DNA of 45,851 bases from Paraglaciecola sp. 20A4 (GCF_011378905.1 NZ_WTPY01000036.1:1-45851); one strand, 5' to 3'. Shown: positions 16,402 through 26,517, counted from the stretch's first letter. The notes: generated by a model not told the origin, from the letters alone. Translations and numbers: made by a program.

Positions 16402-19400
16402 ATGAAATATATTCTTTTGAATCAATTAATTAATATGTATTGGAAGCGTGTTCAACTATTTTTTAAAGCGATACCTTCAATTTCCTTGTGGCGGAAAATC
16501 AAACTTGGTTCGTCTTGTATACCAGCGCAGACAAAAAATGCGCGGGTTGAATGGAAAATATTCGGAGTCGTGACCTCGTTATTATTTTTAGTAATGGCGT
16601 TTTTTAATGAAGCGTTATCAACTGAAAGTTCTAAGAGATTAGATTTCAATATTCCAAAGAAAACGGCTTTCTCATCGTTAATTCAATTTGCAGAACAAGC
16701 GGATATCACTTTTATGTTTCCAGTGAATAACATTGAAAATGTAGAAACTAATTCGGTAGTCGGAAAGTACACATCTAGCAAGGCGTTGGAGTTATTACTT
16801 AAAGATACAAAGCTTGAGGTCATTTCGGATGAGAAGGGAAAGATATCTATTCTTTTAGATTCAAGTCTTGAGAGAAACAACATGTTTAATAATAAAAAGA
16901 GTAAAATTGCTGCATCTGTATTCGCTGTTTTGAGTTCAGTTGCTAATGCACAAGTCGCAACAAATGAAAGTAATCAGAAGACCACAAACAGCACGGAGGA
17001 GGTAGAAGTTATCTCTGTTAGCGGGATCAGGCAGAGTTTAACGGCCGTTGCTGATTTCAAAAAGAACAGCAATTTTATTCAGGACAGTATTGTAGCTGAA
17101 GACATAGGCAAATTTCCTGACTCAAATGTTGCGGAATCATTGCAACGTATTTCCGGCGTGTCGATAGATCGAAGTGGTGGTGAAGGGCAACAAATTACCG
17201 TGCGAGGATTTGGACCTCAATTCAATACGGTATTAGTCAACGGGCGACGCATGGCATCTGATGCTGAAGGACGAGCATTCAACTTTGATTTGCTCTCTGC
17301 TGAGCTAATTGGCAGTGTTGATGTCTTTAAAACCTCAAGTGTTGCCTTACAAGAGGGAGGAATTGGTTCCACTATCAATCTAAAAACACAGCGTCCATTA
17401 GATATCGGTAAATTCAAAGCGGTTGTCAGCGCAAAAGGTTCATACGAGGACAAGTCGGATGAAGTCACGCCAAATCTGTTTGGATTTATCAGCAATACGT
17501 TCGCGGATGACAAAATGGGTGTTTTACTGTCTATTTCACACCAAGAACGCAAAGCCACATTAGATTCTTCGATTACATCGTGGTCACCAGACTCACAACG
17601 CTTTGACCCGTGGGCTATTGGCGAGGATGACCTATGGCGCTTCGCTGACGGGCAGGGCAATGGGGTAGGTGATTATGTATACCAAAGACAACATAACTTC
17701 ATGCGCACCGAAGAAGACAGAACGCGGACGGGCTACACAGGTACATTCCAATTTGTAATGACTGATGACTTGAAGTTAACGGTCGACGGGATGTACACCG
17801 ATTTTGATATTAAAACGCAAGCCATTTCAAGAATTTCCCACAGAAATAAAAATGATTTACATAACATGATTGCGGACGAGAACAATGTTGTGACCCGCTA
17901 CGACATGATCGAAGGCCCGATGAATATATTCCAGGCCCGAAATCGTCCGGCGTCAGCCACCCAGATTGGCGCAAACTTGGAGTGGTTTATAACAGATGAA
18001 CTCACTGCCAATTTTGATTTATCTACGTCAAAATCGGAAAACCCAGCTGCCGGCAAAGACTACTATGTGGTGGTTCGCTCCAGTGACAAATTACAGCGGA
18101 TTGATAATAGCCAAGGTACTGATGCTCCGCTTGAAACCAACTTTAATTTTACGCCATCAACGGTTGATCTAAACGGTGATGGTGACGTTAATCAGTTCGA
18201 TTATGTGCTTGGCGATCCATTAACCGTGGCGGATGTGAATGATCAGGCTTCCTGGTTTACTCAGCGTGAAGGCTTCACGTTTGAGGATGATATATCAGAG
18301 GCAAAAGCTGATTTCAAATGGCAACCTGACTTTGACGCTTTTACTCAGCTGAATTTTGGCGCAATCGCCTCATCTCAAGAGAAAACGCGTATAAACATGC
18401 GCTCACCTGACCCTCAGTTTTATCAATTTGGCCGTGTGCCATTGCCAGCGGATTTATTTACCTCGGTAAATCGTAAGGACTTCTTGAGTGCTGCGAATGG
18501 CGATTTTGCCAATGACTCTGTTTTATTCGACCCAGAAGAAATCATAGCCTATTACTCGGATCCAAAAACATTAGCGCTACGGGACGAGTTAAACGGTTTA
18601 GCGCCTGGCACCTCGGCTGCAACATTTCCAACTTATGATGCGGTTATCGATCCTTCGCGTTCTTATAATGTAAAAGAAGATATTTTTTCCGCCTACGTTA
18701 ACGCTATGTTTGAACTTGAATTGGCATCAATGCCGTTAACGATTAATGCTGGTTTGCGTTACACCAACACAAAAGTTGACTCTACTGGGGCCAACCGAGT
18801 GTTTGATGATTTAGCGCCTGCAGACAGCGTTGATGACGTATTGATCAGTACATTAGGTGAGCCTGAAGAAGTGACCGCAAGTGCTGATTACAGTAAATTG
18901 CTACCCAGTATTAACGCAAAGTTGGACGTAACTGATGAACTCGTTATGCGTATGGCTTATTCTAAAACGCTTACTCGTCCTGATATGACCTTGCTTAACC
19001 CCGCGCCGGCCTTTCCTCAACAAGTCCGTTTATCGAGTTTAGAAGCCACGGCGGGAAATCCTGATTTAAGTCCTTTTCTAGCAAATAACTATGATGCATC
19101 GGTTGAATGGTATTACAGCGAGAGCAGCTATTTAACCGTCGGCTATTTTAGAAAGAATATAGACGGTTTTATCGTCAGTGGTAAAGCGCGCGAGCCTATC
19201 ACGCTAAAAGAACCCAATAGTTTAGATCTCATCACTGAAGATAGAACTAACATTGACGGAAACACTATCTACTTTGATATTACGCGCCCTCGAAATCTTG
19301 AAAAAACCAGTGTCGACGGGTTTGAAATTGGTTTTCAACATACATTCGATTCGCTGCCTGCACCCTTTAACTACTTTGGGGTGTCTGCCAACTTAACGTT

Positions 19401-19764
19401 TGTCAGTGCTGACGATGAATTTGACGTAAACGTCATTGATAACAACATAGCGCTGCCAGGATTGGGCAACTCTCAGAACATCGTTCTTTTTTATGATGAC
19501 ACAAAAATTGAAGCGCGAATTGCATATAACAATCGAGAAGAATTTTTCACCCGCTTACAGGGAGTTGAACCTTGGTTTACTGAGCAATATGACCAGATAG
19601 ACGCGAGAGTCGCTTACAATATTACCAAAGACGTACAGGTGTTTATTGAGGGGACAAATCTAACGGACTCATTTACAAGACAACACGGTCGATATGATTC
19701 GCAGTTTTTATCTTTAGAATCGAGTGGCCCTAGATATGCGGCGGGGGTACGAGCAAGTTTTTAG
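16402..19764 (+). CDS. TonB-dependent outer-membrane receptor with STN signalling domain
   Basis: About 1120 residues. After a long N-terminal extension and a hydrophobic segment (FGVVTSLLFLVMAFF) comes an STN domain (about 16636-16860), the part that contacts FecR. Next is a second signal-peptide-like segment (16882-16950: MFNNKKSK, a hydrophobic run, then ANA). The TonB box region and plug follow (GKFPDSNVAESLQRISGVSI, VRGFGPQFNTVLVNGRR), then the beta-barrel, ending in AGVRASF with the terminal Phe of outer-membrane proteins. It probably imports sulfated galactan oligosaccharides and signals their presence. Three in-frame starts (GTG 16387, ATG 16402, ATG 16435) lack a clear ribosome site, so the N-terminus is uncertain; an internal start at ATG 16882 is also possible. 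It is divergent from the sigma/FecR genes. Confidence 0.88.
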   Translation: MKYILLNQLINMYWKRVQLFFKAIPSISLWRKIKLGSSCIPAQTKNARVEWKIFGVVTSLLFLVMAFFNEALSTESSKRLDFNIPKKTAFSSLIQFAEQADITFMFPVNNIENVETNSVVGKYTSSKALELLLKDTKLEVISDEKGKISILLDSSLERNNMFNNKKSKIAASVFAVLSSVANAQVATNESNQKTTNSTEEVEVISVSGIRQSLTAVADFKKNSNFIQDSIVAEDIGKFPDSNVAESLQRISGVSIDRSGGEGQQITVRGFGPQFNTVLVNGRRMASDAEGRAFNFDLLSAELIGSVDVFKTSSVALQEGGIGSTINLKTQRPLDIGKFKAVVSAKGSYEDKSDEVTPNLFGFISNTFADDKMGVLLSISHQERKATLDSSITSWSPDSQRFDPWAIGEDDLWRFADGQGNGVGDYVYQRQHNFMRTEEDRTRTGYTGTFQFVMTDDLKLTVDGMYTDFDIKTQAISRISHRNKNDLHNMIADENNVVTRYDMIEGPMNIFQARNRPASATQIGANLEWFITDELTANFDLSTSKSENPAAGKDYYVVVRSSDKLQRIDNSQGTDAPLETNFNFTPSTVDLNGDGDVNQFDYVLGDPLTVADVNDQASWFTQREGFTFEDDISEAKADFKWQPDFDAFTQLNFGAIASSQEKTRINMRSPDPQFYQFGRVPLPADLFTSVNRKDFLSAANGDFANDSVLFDPEEIIAYYSDPKTLALRDELNGLAPGTSAATFPTYDAVIDPSRSYNVKEDIFSAYVNAMFELELASMPLTINAGLRYTNTKVDSTGANRVFDDLAPADSVDDVLISTLGEPEEVTASADYSKLLPSINAKLDVTDELVMRMAYSKTLTRPDMTLLNPAPAFPQQVRLSSLEATAGNPDLSPFLANNYDASVEWYYSESSYLTVGYFRKNIDGFIVSGKAREPITLKEPNSLDLITEDRTNIDGNTIYFDITRPRNLEKTSVDGFEIGFQHTFDSLPAPFNYFGVSANLTFVSADDEFDVNVIDNNIALPGLGNSQNIVLFYDDTKIEARIAYNNREEFFTRLQGVEPWFTEQYDQIDARVAYNITKDVQVFIEGTNLTDSFTRQHGRYDSQFLSLESSGPRYAAGVRASF

Positions 19765-19777
19765 ATGTTGGTTCTGC

Positions 19778-19806
19778 AGCTCCCTCTGCTGAGGGGGCTG
19801 TTTTCT
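19778..19806 (+). terminator. rho-independent terminator after the TonB receptor gene
   Basis: AGCTCCCTC (19778-19786), a TGCT loop, GAGGGGGCT (19791-19799), then GTTTTCT. It is a nine-pair GC-rich stem with one G-T pair, 14 bases past the stop codon. Confidence 0.8.
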
Positions 19807-20575
19807 CTATGGAGCTGCTTTTTCTATAATGTCTCGCTAAATTTAGCCTATTTCTTAATGAATATTCGTTACATACCAACCTAAACATCAACCTTCATGA
19901 TCTTCCTAAAGCCATATATACCATAATAAGGGAATTGAAGACTTTACTGGGACCCTAACGGCGGGGACTTTAGAGATGGGAGAATCTATCCTCACTGATT
20001 TGGTCTTTCTGACACGCTAAGTTTACGGGGCTCTGAAATACTACGAGCCGCTATCTCAGCATTGCCTTCTAATGCAGGATCGACTTGTCGGATTTGCCGT
20101 TAATAACAGCTTTTGTGAGTAGTCCGCAGTACTTATTAAGTGACGTAATAAATCGAAGTCTAATAAACCCCTGAACGAATTTATTGTGAAATGCTGTTTT
20201 CATTGTACGCCAACAATCGGTAGGGCAGTTTCTGCAAATCAGCTGATAAAAGCATTTATTTACAAAGTTTAGGGACATCGTTATCCTAACGGTGAGTTGT
20301 TAGCAGCTTTGTGAGTGGAAGCTAATTAAAAATACAGCTCTATATCCTGTCTTGGCACCTTTCAACTAACCTGACGAGCCAAGACGTGTAATTTTAGCCT
20401 ATCAACTCACAGAGCTACTTATCGAGTTTGGCCAATATTTGTTTAAACAAAAGCGGACAGCCTACCACACTATTTTAGCTCACCAAGCGAGTAACTGCTG
20501 GTTGAAAGCGAGTGAAAAACATTTTCTGAACCGTCGGTAGTTGAGGATCCAAAGAGTGTAAATTAAGGATAAAGT
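19807..20575. other. 770-base gap before a sulfatase gene
   Basis: No gene with recognisable content. A 69-codon minus-strand frame (20069-20278) has Cys-rich text that suggests nothing known; it may be debris of a mobile element. An 8-bp inverted pair GTCTTGGC/GCCAAGAC (20349-20356 and 20378-20385, 21 bases apart) could be an operator for the sulfatase gene at 20576, but this is weak. Confidence 0.35.
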
Positions 20576-21979
20576 ATGATTTCAAACAATAGAAAGCTTC
20601 CATGCATTGCCGCTTTATATATCGCCAGTTCATTTTTATCAGTTTGTTATGCCGATCAATTTGTTGAAGCGCGAGATGTAAAAAAACCAAACATTGTTAT
20701 GTTGTTTGTTGATGATATGGGGTGGATGGCAACAGAAAGTAGAACGCCAAAGTACGAAACACCTAACATCACTCAACTAGCGTCGCAAGGTATGGAATTC
20801 GATAGCATGCATATTGCAACGCCGACTTGCAGCCCTAGTCGTGCGACGCTTCTCACTGGATTGCATCCAGCTAGACTAAAGATGGTGAGGCATATTCCGC
20901 AAAAGCCTCAATATGGTTTTGATAAATATGGACGTACCAAGCAAAAAACACATTTGTGGGAAAAAGATCCGGCTCAAATGCCAAGTACTAATTGGCTAGA
21001 CACAAAATATATCACCTATGCGGAGGCATTAAAGCAGGTTGGTTATTATAGCGCATTTGTGGGTAAGTGGCATTTAGGCCATGAAGGATATCACCCTATT
21101 GATCAAGGTTTTGATCAGCAAATTGGTACCTCTAACTTTGGTCATCCATCAAGTTATTACCCTCCTTATTTTAAATTTTCTGATACGTTAGCAGATGGTA
21201 AGGATGAGTATTTGACTGATAGGCTTACTCGCGAAGCAGTCGAATTCATTGACAATTATGATAAAGAACAACCGTTCATGTTATCGCTTTGGTACTACGG
21301 AATACATTCTCCTGTTGTTGGTCGTAAAGATTTGGTTGCGCATTTTAAGGCAAAAGGTATGTCTGAAGAGGATGCTCAATATGCTTCAATGATCACTGCT
21401 ATTGATGAATCTGTTGGCAAGGTACGTCAAGCGCTTAGTGCTAAGGGGCTAGAAAAAGATACCATTATTATGTTCCTTTCAGACCAAGGTGGTTTATTCG
21501 ATAACTCGCCACTTCGCGGAAGCAAACGCATTGACACGCTTTATGAAGGAGGCGCTAGAGTACCGTTTATCGTTAGTTGGCCTGGGGTCATTAAAGAAGG
21601 TGTGGTGAATCACAGTATCGTTCAATCGACGGATCTTTTCCCCACCATCGTTGAATTTGCAGGGGTAAAGCCTGAAAAGTTTGAAGATTTGGATGGTGTA
21701 TCACTGGTGAGTACCATTAAAAATAACACTGAATTCGCCCGAGGGGATGCGATTTACGGTTATCGTGCTTATCAGGATTTATATGCGTCGGTGCGTGAAG
21801 ATGAGTGGAAATTACTTGCTTATCGCAGTGGGCTGCTCAAACTTTATAATATTCCCAATGATGTTAGCGAGACCACGGATTTAGCTGACAAGCACCCTGA
21901 AATCGTTGCCCGTTTAAAACAGAAACTTCAATTATGGGAAAAAGAGATGGGAGTCGAGCAGTATTCTGGCGTCAAGTAA
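20576..21979 (+). CDS. S1 family sulfatase, secreted, CSPSR type
   Basis: A 467-residue sulfatase with a signal peptide (cleavage after CYA, about residue 26). The metal motif VDDMGW has D46 and D47. The formylglycine cysteine is C85 in the canonical CSPSR, followed by ATLLTG. Other family marks are FVGKWHLGHEGYHPIDQGFD and the C-terminal LSDQGGLF, and the end has the LYNIPNDVSETTDLADKHP pattern. This is the most compact of the five sulfatases, close to the minimal arylsulfatase A-like core. ATG 20576 has AAGGA seven bases upstream. It is followed by a terminator and then a GH110 gene, so it is probably its own transcription unit in the galactan locus. Confidence 0.93.
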   Translation: MISNNRKLPCIAALYIASSFLSVCYADQFVEARDVKKPNIVMLFVDDMGWMATESRTPKYETPNITQLASQGMEFDSMHIATPTCSPSRATLLTGLHPARLKMVRHIPQKPQYGFDKYGRTKQKTHLWEKDPAQMPSTNWLDTKYITYAEALKQVGYYSAFVGKWHLGHEGYHPIDQGFDQQIGTSNFGHPSSYYPPYFKFSDTLADGKDEYLTDRLTREAVEFIDNYDKEQPFMLSLWYYGIHSPVVGRKDLVAHFKAKGMSEEDAQYASMITAIDESVGKVRQALSAKGLEKDTIIMFLSDQGGLFDNSPLRGSKRIDTLYEGGARVPFIVSWPGVIKEGVVNHSIVQSTDLFPTIVEFAGVKPEKFEDLDGVSLVSTIKNNTEFARGDAIYGYRAYQDLYASVREDEWKLLAYRSGLLKLYNIPNDVSETTDLADKHPEIVARLKQKLQLWEKEMGVEQYSGVK

Positions 21980-22042
21980 CCTGTGTTATCTGCTTGATTG
22001 CAAATGACAAAAGGATCCCCGTCACAGATTTATAATTATTTG

Positions 22043-22074
22043 GCAGCAAAGCATTAATTTGTTTTGCTGCTTTT
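22043..22074 (+). terminator. terminator after sulfatase gene
   Basis: GCAGCAAA (22043-22050), a 12-base loop and TTTGCTGC (22063-22070), followed by TTTT. It lies 64 bases past the sulfatase stop. Confidence 0.65.
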
Positions 22075-22512
22075 GTACTGAAGCACAATTGGTGTTGTAA
22101 GCTGCACCCTCACAACCTCACAACCTCACAACCTCACAACCTCACTTTTAATTCAAGCGATGAAATAAAACAAACCTAGCCCATTGCAGAATACATTCTC
22201 TATATTTCTCACTTTATTCCTCACTTCCTTTGGGCGGTTGAGCGAGTATCCACTAAGCTCTGTTCTTTACAATGTTATTTACTGCAGTTGCTATAGGAGG
22301 GGACAGCTCTTTCGTTCTCATTAATCGGTAAAGAAATGTAAAGTAGGTGTGAAAATAAAGCTTTTCTTTTGTTGTTTTAGTGCTTATTTAGAATATTTTA
22401 GTTAGTATTAGGGATAACGTAGTCCCTGTTTTGAAATTAATGGCTCCATGTGTGCTATCAATTTACTAAACAACGAATGTAAATTTAATCACTTTTACGG
22501 TAGGCAGGTAAT
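22075..22512. other. leader/promoter region of the first GH110 gene
   Basis: No gene seen. It contains the short tandem repeat described separately (22108-22145) and an AT-rich stretch (22330-22500) likely to hold the promoter of the GH110 gene, with AGGCAGG just before ATG 22513. I could not fix -35 and -10 boxes. Confidence 0.4.
22108..22145. repeat. CCTCACAA tandem repeat, about 4.75 copies
   Basis: Four exact copies of the octamer CCTCACAA followed by CCTCAC, between the sulfatase terminator and the GH110 promoter region. Perfect copies suggest recent slippage. Confidence 0.9.
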
Positions 22513-24312
22513 ATGAAGAAGACGATGGCATTGATTGTAGGTTGTCTGGTAATTGCGTTCACGGCGAATGCTCAAGCAACCACCGAGATACGATTCTCCC
22601 CCTCTGCGAGCGATATGACCCCTGTTCTATTAAAAGCGCTTAACGCCACAGACGATAAAGATATTAAGATTGTGTTCGAGAAAGGTGAATATCGATTTAT
22701 GCCTGATTTTGCCACTGAACGCTACAGTACGATAACCAATCATGGTAATGGCTTAAAAAAAGTCATATTTCCCTTAGATGACTTCAAATCTGTAGAAATT
22801 GACGGCAATGGTTCCAACTTCATATTTCATGGTCGGGTAGCGCCTTTTCAGATTTATCATAGCCAGAATGTCACGATTAAAAACGTGTCTATTGACTGGG
22901 ATATTCCTTTTACATTTTTAGCCGAAATTGTAGCTGTAAATGAAAAAGAGGCCTGGCGTGATGTGAAGCCAATCAACGGCAGTCATCAGTGGGCGATTAA
23001 AAATGGACAAATAACGTTTCCTAACGTAGATGGTTTCTCGTTTTCTGAATTGGGTAGTTCATTGGCTTGGGAGCCAGATACTAAGCGCGTTTATCCTGGT
23101 ATCAAGGATGCAAAGAGTCGACCTACTAAGGTAGAGAAATTAGATAATGGCTTGCTACGTATACATGAGAAATTAAAGGCCTTTCCGCCCGTTGGTAGCC
23201 TAGTAAGTTCTAAAGGGGACCGTGACCTACACAGGTATGCGCCTGCGTTTCATGTGAAAAACTCTAAAAATGTTGAAATAAACAATGTAGTGGTTCATCA
23301 CGCATTAGGAATGGGATTTCTGTTTGAGCGTACTGAAAATATAACCTTACATAAAGCGGGTGTGTATTTGAGCGATGGCAGTGACCGGGTGATATCGACT
23401 ATTGCCGATGCTACGCATTTTGCCAATTGTAAAGGCCATGTGTTGATAGAAGATAGCCGTTTTGAAAATATGCTTGATGATGGCACCAATCTTCGTGGTA
23501 CTTACGTCATTGTTGACAAAGTTATTAGCGATAAAGCAGTTAGATTTAAGTTTGGACACAGAGAGCAATTAGGTTACGAATTTGCAGAAAAGGGGGATGA
23601 GGTGTGGTTTATTCAACAACCAAATACCGACCGTCAGCAGGTCAATACAGTCACTAACGTAAATGTTGTTAACCAAACCTATTCTGAGCTCACTTTCTCG
23701 AATGCGTTACCCAAGGATTTGAAGCCGGGGGATATGATAGAAAACAAAACATGGTATCCGACTTTCACCATGCGAGGCACCAGTATTAAAAATCATCGTG
23801 CGAGAAATGTCGTTATAAAAACGCCATTGAAAACGGTGATCGAAGATAACTACTTTTCCTCAATGATGGCCTCGATCCTATTCCGTGGTGAAACCTTTGT
23901 GTGGTTTGAAGCTGGCGCCGTCGGTGATGTGTTAATTCGTAATAACCATTTTGAATACAATTCTTACTTTGGTGGTGAACAAGCAGTGCTGTATGTCACC
24001 CCTAAGTTGGGTAAAACGTTTAATCAAGACCAACTCTATGATCGAAATATACGTTTTATCGATAACAAAATAGATACCCATGGAGGGCGGATCGTTTGGG
24101 CCGACAGAGTTGATGGAATAGTGATCGAAAATAACACCATTGATAGGAACATTGATAAAGAACAGTTATACCCAAGTGCCCCTGTTTTTGAATTCGAAAA
24201 TAGTCGCAATATAACGCTTAAAAACAACCATTATACAGGGCACTACAATACAGCCGTAGTGGTAGATGAAAAATCAGCAAAAACGCTTAGTGATGACGGC
24301 TCAATTAAATAA
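22513..24312 (+). CDS. GH110 family alpha-1,3-galactosidase (copy 1)
   Basis: A 599-residue exported protein (signal peptide to about residue 22) with a right-handed parallel beta-helix built of repeated N-x-(T/I)-(I/V)-x-(N/D) turns. GH110 enzymes remove terminal alpha-1,3-linked galactose with inversion. The characteristic opening IDGNGSNFIFHGR (about 96-108), SIDWDIPF, ADATHFANCKGH and LDDGTNLRG are present. D299, D322 and D323 have the spacing (23 and 24) that I recall for the three catalytic-site aspartates of Pseudoalteromonas PdGH110B, a marine enzyme linked to lambda-carrageenan. ATG 22513 follows AGGCAGG. It lies between two sulfatases, as expected if desulfation exposes its substrate. 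An animal-glycan (blood group B) role is less likely here. Confidence 0.85.
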   Translation: MKKTMALIVGCLVIAFTANAQATTEIRFSPSASDMTPVLLKALNATDDKDIKIVFEKGEYRFMPDFATERYSTITNHGNGLKKVIFPLDDFKSVEIDGNGSNFIFHGRVAPFQIYHSQNVTIKNVSIDWDIPFTFLAEIVAVNEKEAWRDVKPINGSHQWAIKNGQITFPNVDGFSFSELGSSLAWEPDTKRVYPGIKDAKSRPTKVEKLDNGLLRIHEKLKAFPPVGSLVSSKGDRDLHRYAPAFHVKNSKNVEINNVVVHHALGMGFLFERTENITLHKAGVYLSDGSDRVISTIADATHFANCKGHVLIEDSRFENMLDDGTNLRGTYVIVDKVISDKAVRFKFGHREQLGYEFAEKGDEVWFIQQPNTDRQQVNTVTNVNVVNQTYSELTFSNALPKDLKPGDMIENKTWYPTFTMRGTSIKNHRARNVVIKTPLKTVIEDNYFSSMMASILFRGETFVWFEAGAVGDVLIRNNHFEYNSYFGGEQAVLYVTPKLGKTFNQDQLYDRNIRFIDNKIDTHGGRIVWADRVDGIVIENNTIDRNIDKEQLYPSAPVFEFENSRNITLKNNHYTGHYNTAVVVDEKSAKTLSDDGSIK

Positions 24313-24508
24313 CGCAAGCAATTCTAACCTATCACCCCACAGGCGAGTTCGAGGGAACAATAGCCGTGAGTTGCTTACTTTTGTGGGGTATTTAGATAAC
24401 TGCGATTTTGAATTAATCAATGTCAGCAAATAAGGCTTTCCTGACTCTATCGTGCAAAGGGCTACACGCTCAACAACGATGAACCCAACCTAAGGTGTCA
24501 TTAAGAAT

Positions 24509-26464
24509 ATGAAAAAACGTACTGTATATGGCAGCGTGACGATCCGCTCATTAATTCTACTCACTGGGCTTTTACCGTTAAGTTTTTCTTGGGGGCAAAG
24601 TGATAGCGAGACTGCAGTAGTAAAGCGCCCGAATTTTGTGTGGATTGTCTCTGAGGATAACTCTGCTGAATTCCTAAAAATTTATAACCCAGATAATCCT
24701 GAAGGCTTTGGCGTCAGTATGCCCAATGTTGAAAAACTAGCGGCCAAGGGACTTATCTTCAATAGCGCTTTTTCAAATGCTCCTGTGTGTTCTACGGCCA
24801 GAACGACTCTGGCGACCGGGGCTTATGGGCCGCGTATCGGCACAGAATTTCATCGACCCTATAAACTTGCTACGCTGCCCGATGACGTAAAATCTATTGG
24901 CCAGCTGATGCAAGAGGCGGGTTATTACACCTCTAATAATGCTAAAAACGATTTTAATTTTACCGAAAAAACTAAAACAACCGTGTGGAACGATACCAGT
25001 AAAACGGCTTCTTGGAACGGTCGTAAAGCCGACCAGCCGTTTTTTCATATGCAGACCTGGAAAGATACCCATGAGCATACGCTGCATTTTCCTATTGAGG
25101 ACTTAACAACTCACACGAATGACCACAGCATCAAAAATATGGATAGATTTCCGATTTATCCTGACACGGCTTTATTCAGGTACACCTTAGAACGATATTT
25201 AGATAACCACGTTATCATCGATAATAAACTCGGCCAGCTGGTTAAAAAGTTAGCAGACGAGGGCTTATTAGAAGATACGTTTATCTTTTATTTTGGTGAT
25301 CATGGAGGTGTAATGCCTGCGAGCAAAGGCTATCTATTTGAAAGGGGCTTACATGTGCCTTTAGTGGTTCGTATTCCTGAACATTTTAAATATTTACTCG
25401 CTGACGACATGCAAGATGCACAAAACGCAAGACTTGACGGCTTTGTAAACTTTATCGACTTTGCGCCTACATTATTAAAGTTGGCCGGTATTAAACCTTC
25501 ACCGCAACATGACGGCCGTGCTTTTCTAGGAAATGACGTCAGTAAAAAATCATTGGCAACCCGAGATTATAGCTTTTCATATGCTGATCGTTTTGATGAA
25601 AAATACGATCTGCTTCGCGCTATTCGAAAAGGAAACTTCAAATACATTCGTAGTTATCAGCCTTATTATCCTGACGGCATGTTCGCCGAGTATCGATATA
25701 AACAAGCCGCTTATCGTCAATGGAAAGAATTGTATGGCAACGGTAAGTTACCAATGACTCAATCGGCATTCTTCAGGCCTAAGTCCCCCGAGCGTCTATA
25801 TGATATTGCATTAGATCCTGATGAGTTGCATGACCTAGCCGATGATCCTCAGTATCACGACGAGCTTGTTAAACTGCGGACAATGCTAAATAAGCAACTT
25901 AAATCCATGCCGGACTTAAGCTTTTATCCTGAAGCTTATTTACTCGAAAATGCGACGAATAACCCGGTTGCTTTTGGACAACAACACAAGGGTGAAATTA
26001 CAGAATTGATTGATATTGCTAATCTACAGTTGCAGCCGTTTGACGTGGTCGAAAAGCAGCTTGCAGCATTGTTGAAATCGACAAACCCGTGGCAACGCTA
26101 TTGGGCCTTAATCGTGCTGAGTTCGTTTGGTCACGAAGCGGATGTATTTATTCAATCTGCCAGTACCTTGCTAGAAAATGACGATAATGTCTTGGTCAGA
26201 GGCAGAGCGGCAGAGTTTCTAGGAATTGTGGGCAAAATTGATCCAGTTGTCACGCTGGGTAAAATGTTTGCAGAAGCGCCAAGTGATATTGCGTTACTCG
26301 AGTTGCTAAATATAGCGACTTATTTTCATGAGTCAGGAGGATGGATATTCCCTGAAACACTCATGCCAGAAAGACGTAAAGCATTATCTGTTAGAGCGCT
26401 TGGCTACCGCATGATGGACACTTGGTTAACCGCTAGATGGAAGTACATTAGTACCGAAAATTAG
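24509..26464 (+). CDS. S1 family sulfatase, exported, CSTAR type with HEAT-like C-terminal domain
   Basis: A 651-residue sulfatase with an N-terminal signal (cleavage near residue 30). The first metal motif is IVSEDNSAE (E49, D50), with Glu where most S1 enzymes have Asp, and the second is YFGDHGGVMPA. The formylglycine site reads CSTAR (C94), with Thr in the usual Pro position. After the sulfatase core, ending about residue 475 (LYDIALDPDELHDLADDP and a short helix), an extra region of about 165 residues is helical. It contains paired-helix text (TNPWQRYWALIVLSSFG, VLVRGRAAEFLGIVG) like HEAT repeats. The SEDN start resembles heparan N-sulfatase-like enzymes. It is 196 bases after GH110 copy 1 and may share its transcript. 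Confidence 0.9.
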   Translation: MKKRTVYGSVTIRSLILLTGLLPLSFSWGQSDSETAVVKRPNFVWIVSEDNSAEFLKIYNPDNPEGFGVSMPNVEKLAAKGLIFNSAFSNAPVCSTARTTLATGAYGPRIGTEFHRPYKLATLPDDVKSIGQLMQEAGYYTSNNAKNDFNFTEKTKTTVWNDTSKTASWNGRKADQPFFHMQTWKDTHEHTLHFPIEDLTTHTNDHSIKNMDRFPIYPDTALFRYTLERYLDNHVIIDNKLGQLVKKLADEGLLEDTFIFYFGDHGGVMPASKGYLFERGLHVPLVVRIPEHFKYLLADDMQDAQNARLDGFVNFIDFAPTLLKLAGIKPSPQHDGRAFLGNDVSKKSLATRDYSFSYADRFDEKYDLLRAIRKGNFKYIRSYQPYYPDGMFAEYRYKQAAYRQWKELYGNGKLPMTQSAFFRPKSPERLYDIALDPDELHDLADDPQYHDELVKLRTMLNKQLKSMPDLSFYPEAYLLENATNNPVAFGQQHKGEITELIDIANLQLQPFDVVEKQLAALLKSTNPWQRYWALIVLSSFGHEADVFIQSASTLLENDDNVLVRGRAAEFLGIVGKIDPVVTLGKMFAEAPSDIALLELLNIATYFHESGGWIFPETLMPERRKALSVRALGYRMMDTWLTARWKYISTEN

Positions 26465-26482
26465 CATTTTTAAGCATTCGAT

Positions 26483-26517
26483 GCGGTTACATTTTTGATT
26501 GATGTTAACCGCCTTTT
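26483..26517 (+). terminator. probable terminator after sulfatase gene
   Basis: GCGGTTA (26483-26489), a 16-base loop and TAACCGC (26506-26512), followed by CTTTT. It is 19 bases past the stop. Confidence 0.5.

Noticed and set aside
17217-17660. 147-codon minus-strand frame
   Set aside because: Antisense to the plug region of the TonB receptor; composition is that of a shadow frame.
20069-20278. 69-codon minus-strand frame as a transposase fragment
   Set aside because: Some Cys-rich text hints at mobile-element debris, but no family motif could be recognised.
22108-22145. CRISPR array
   Set aside because: The repeat unit is only 8 bases with no spacers; it is a simple tandem repeat.
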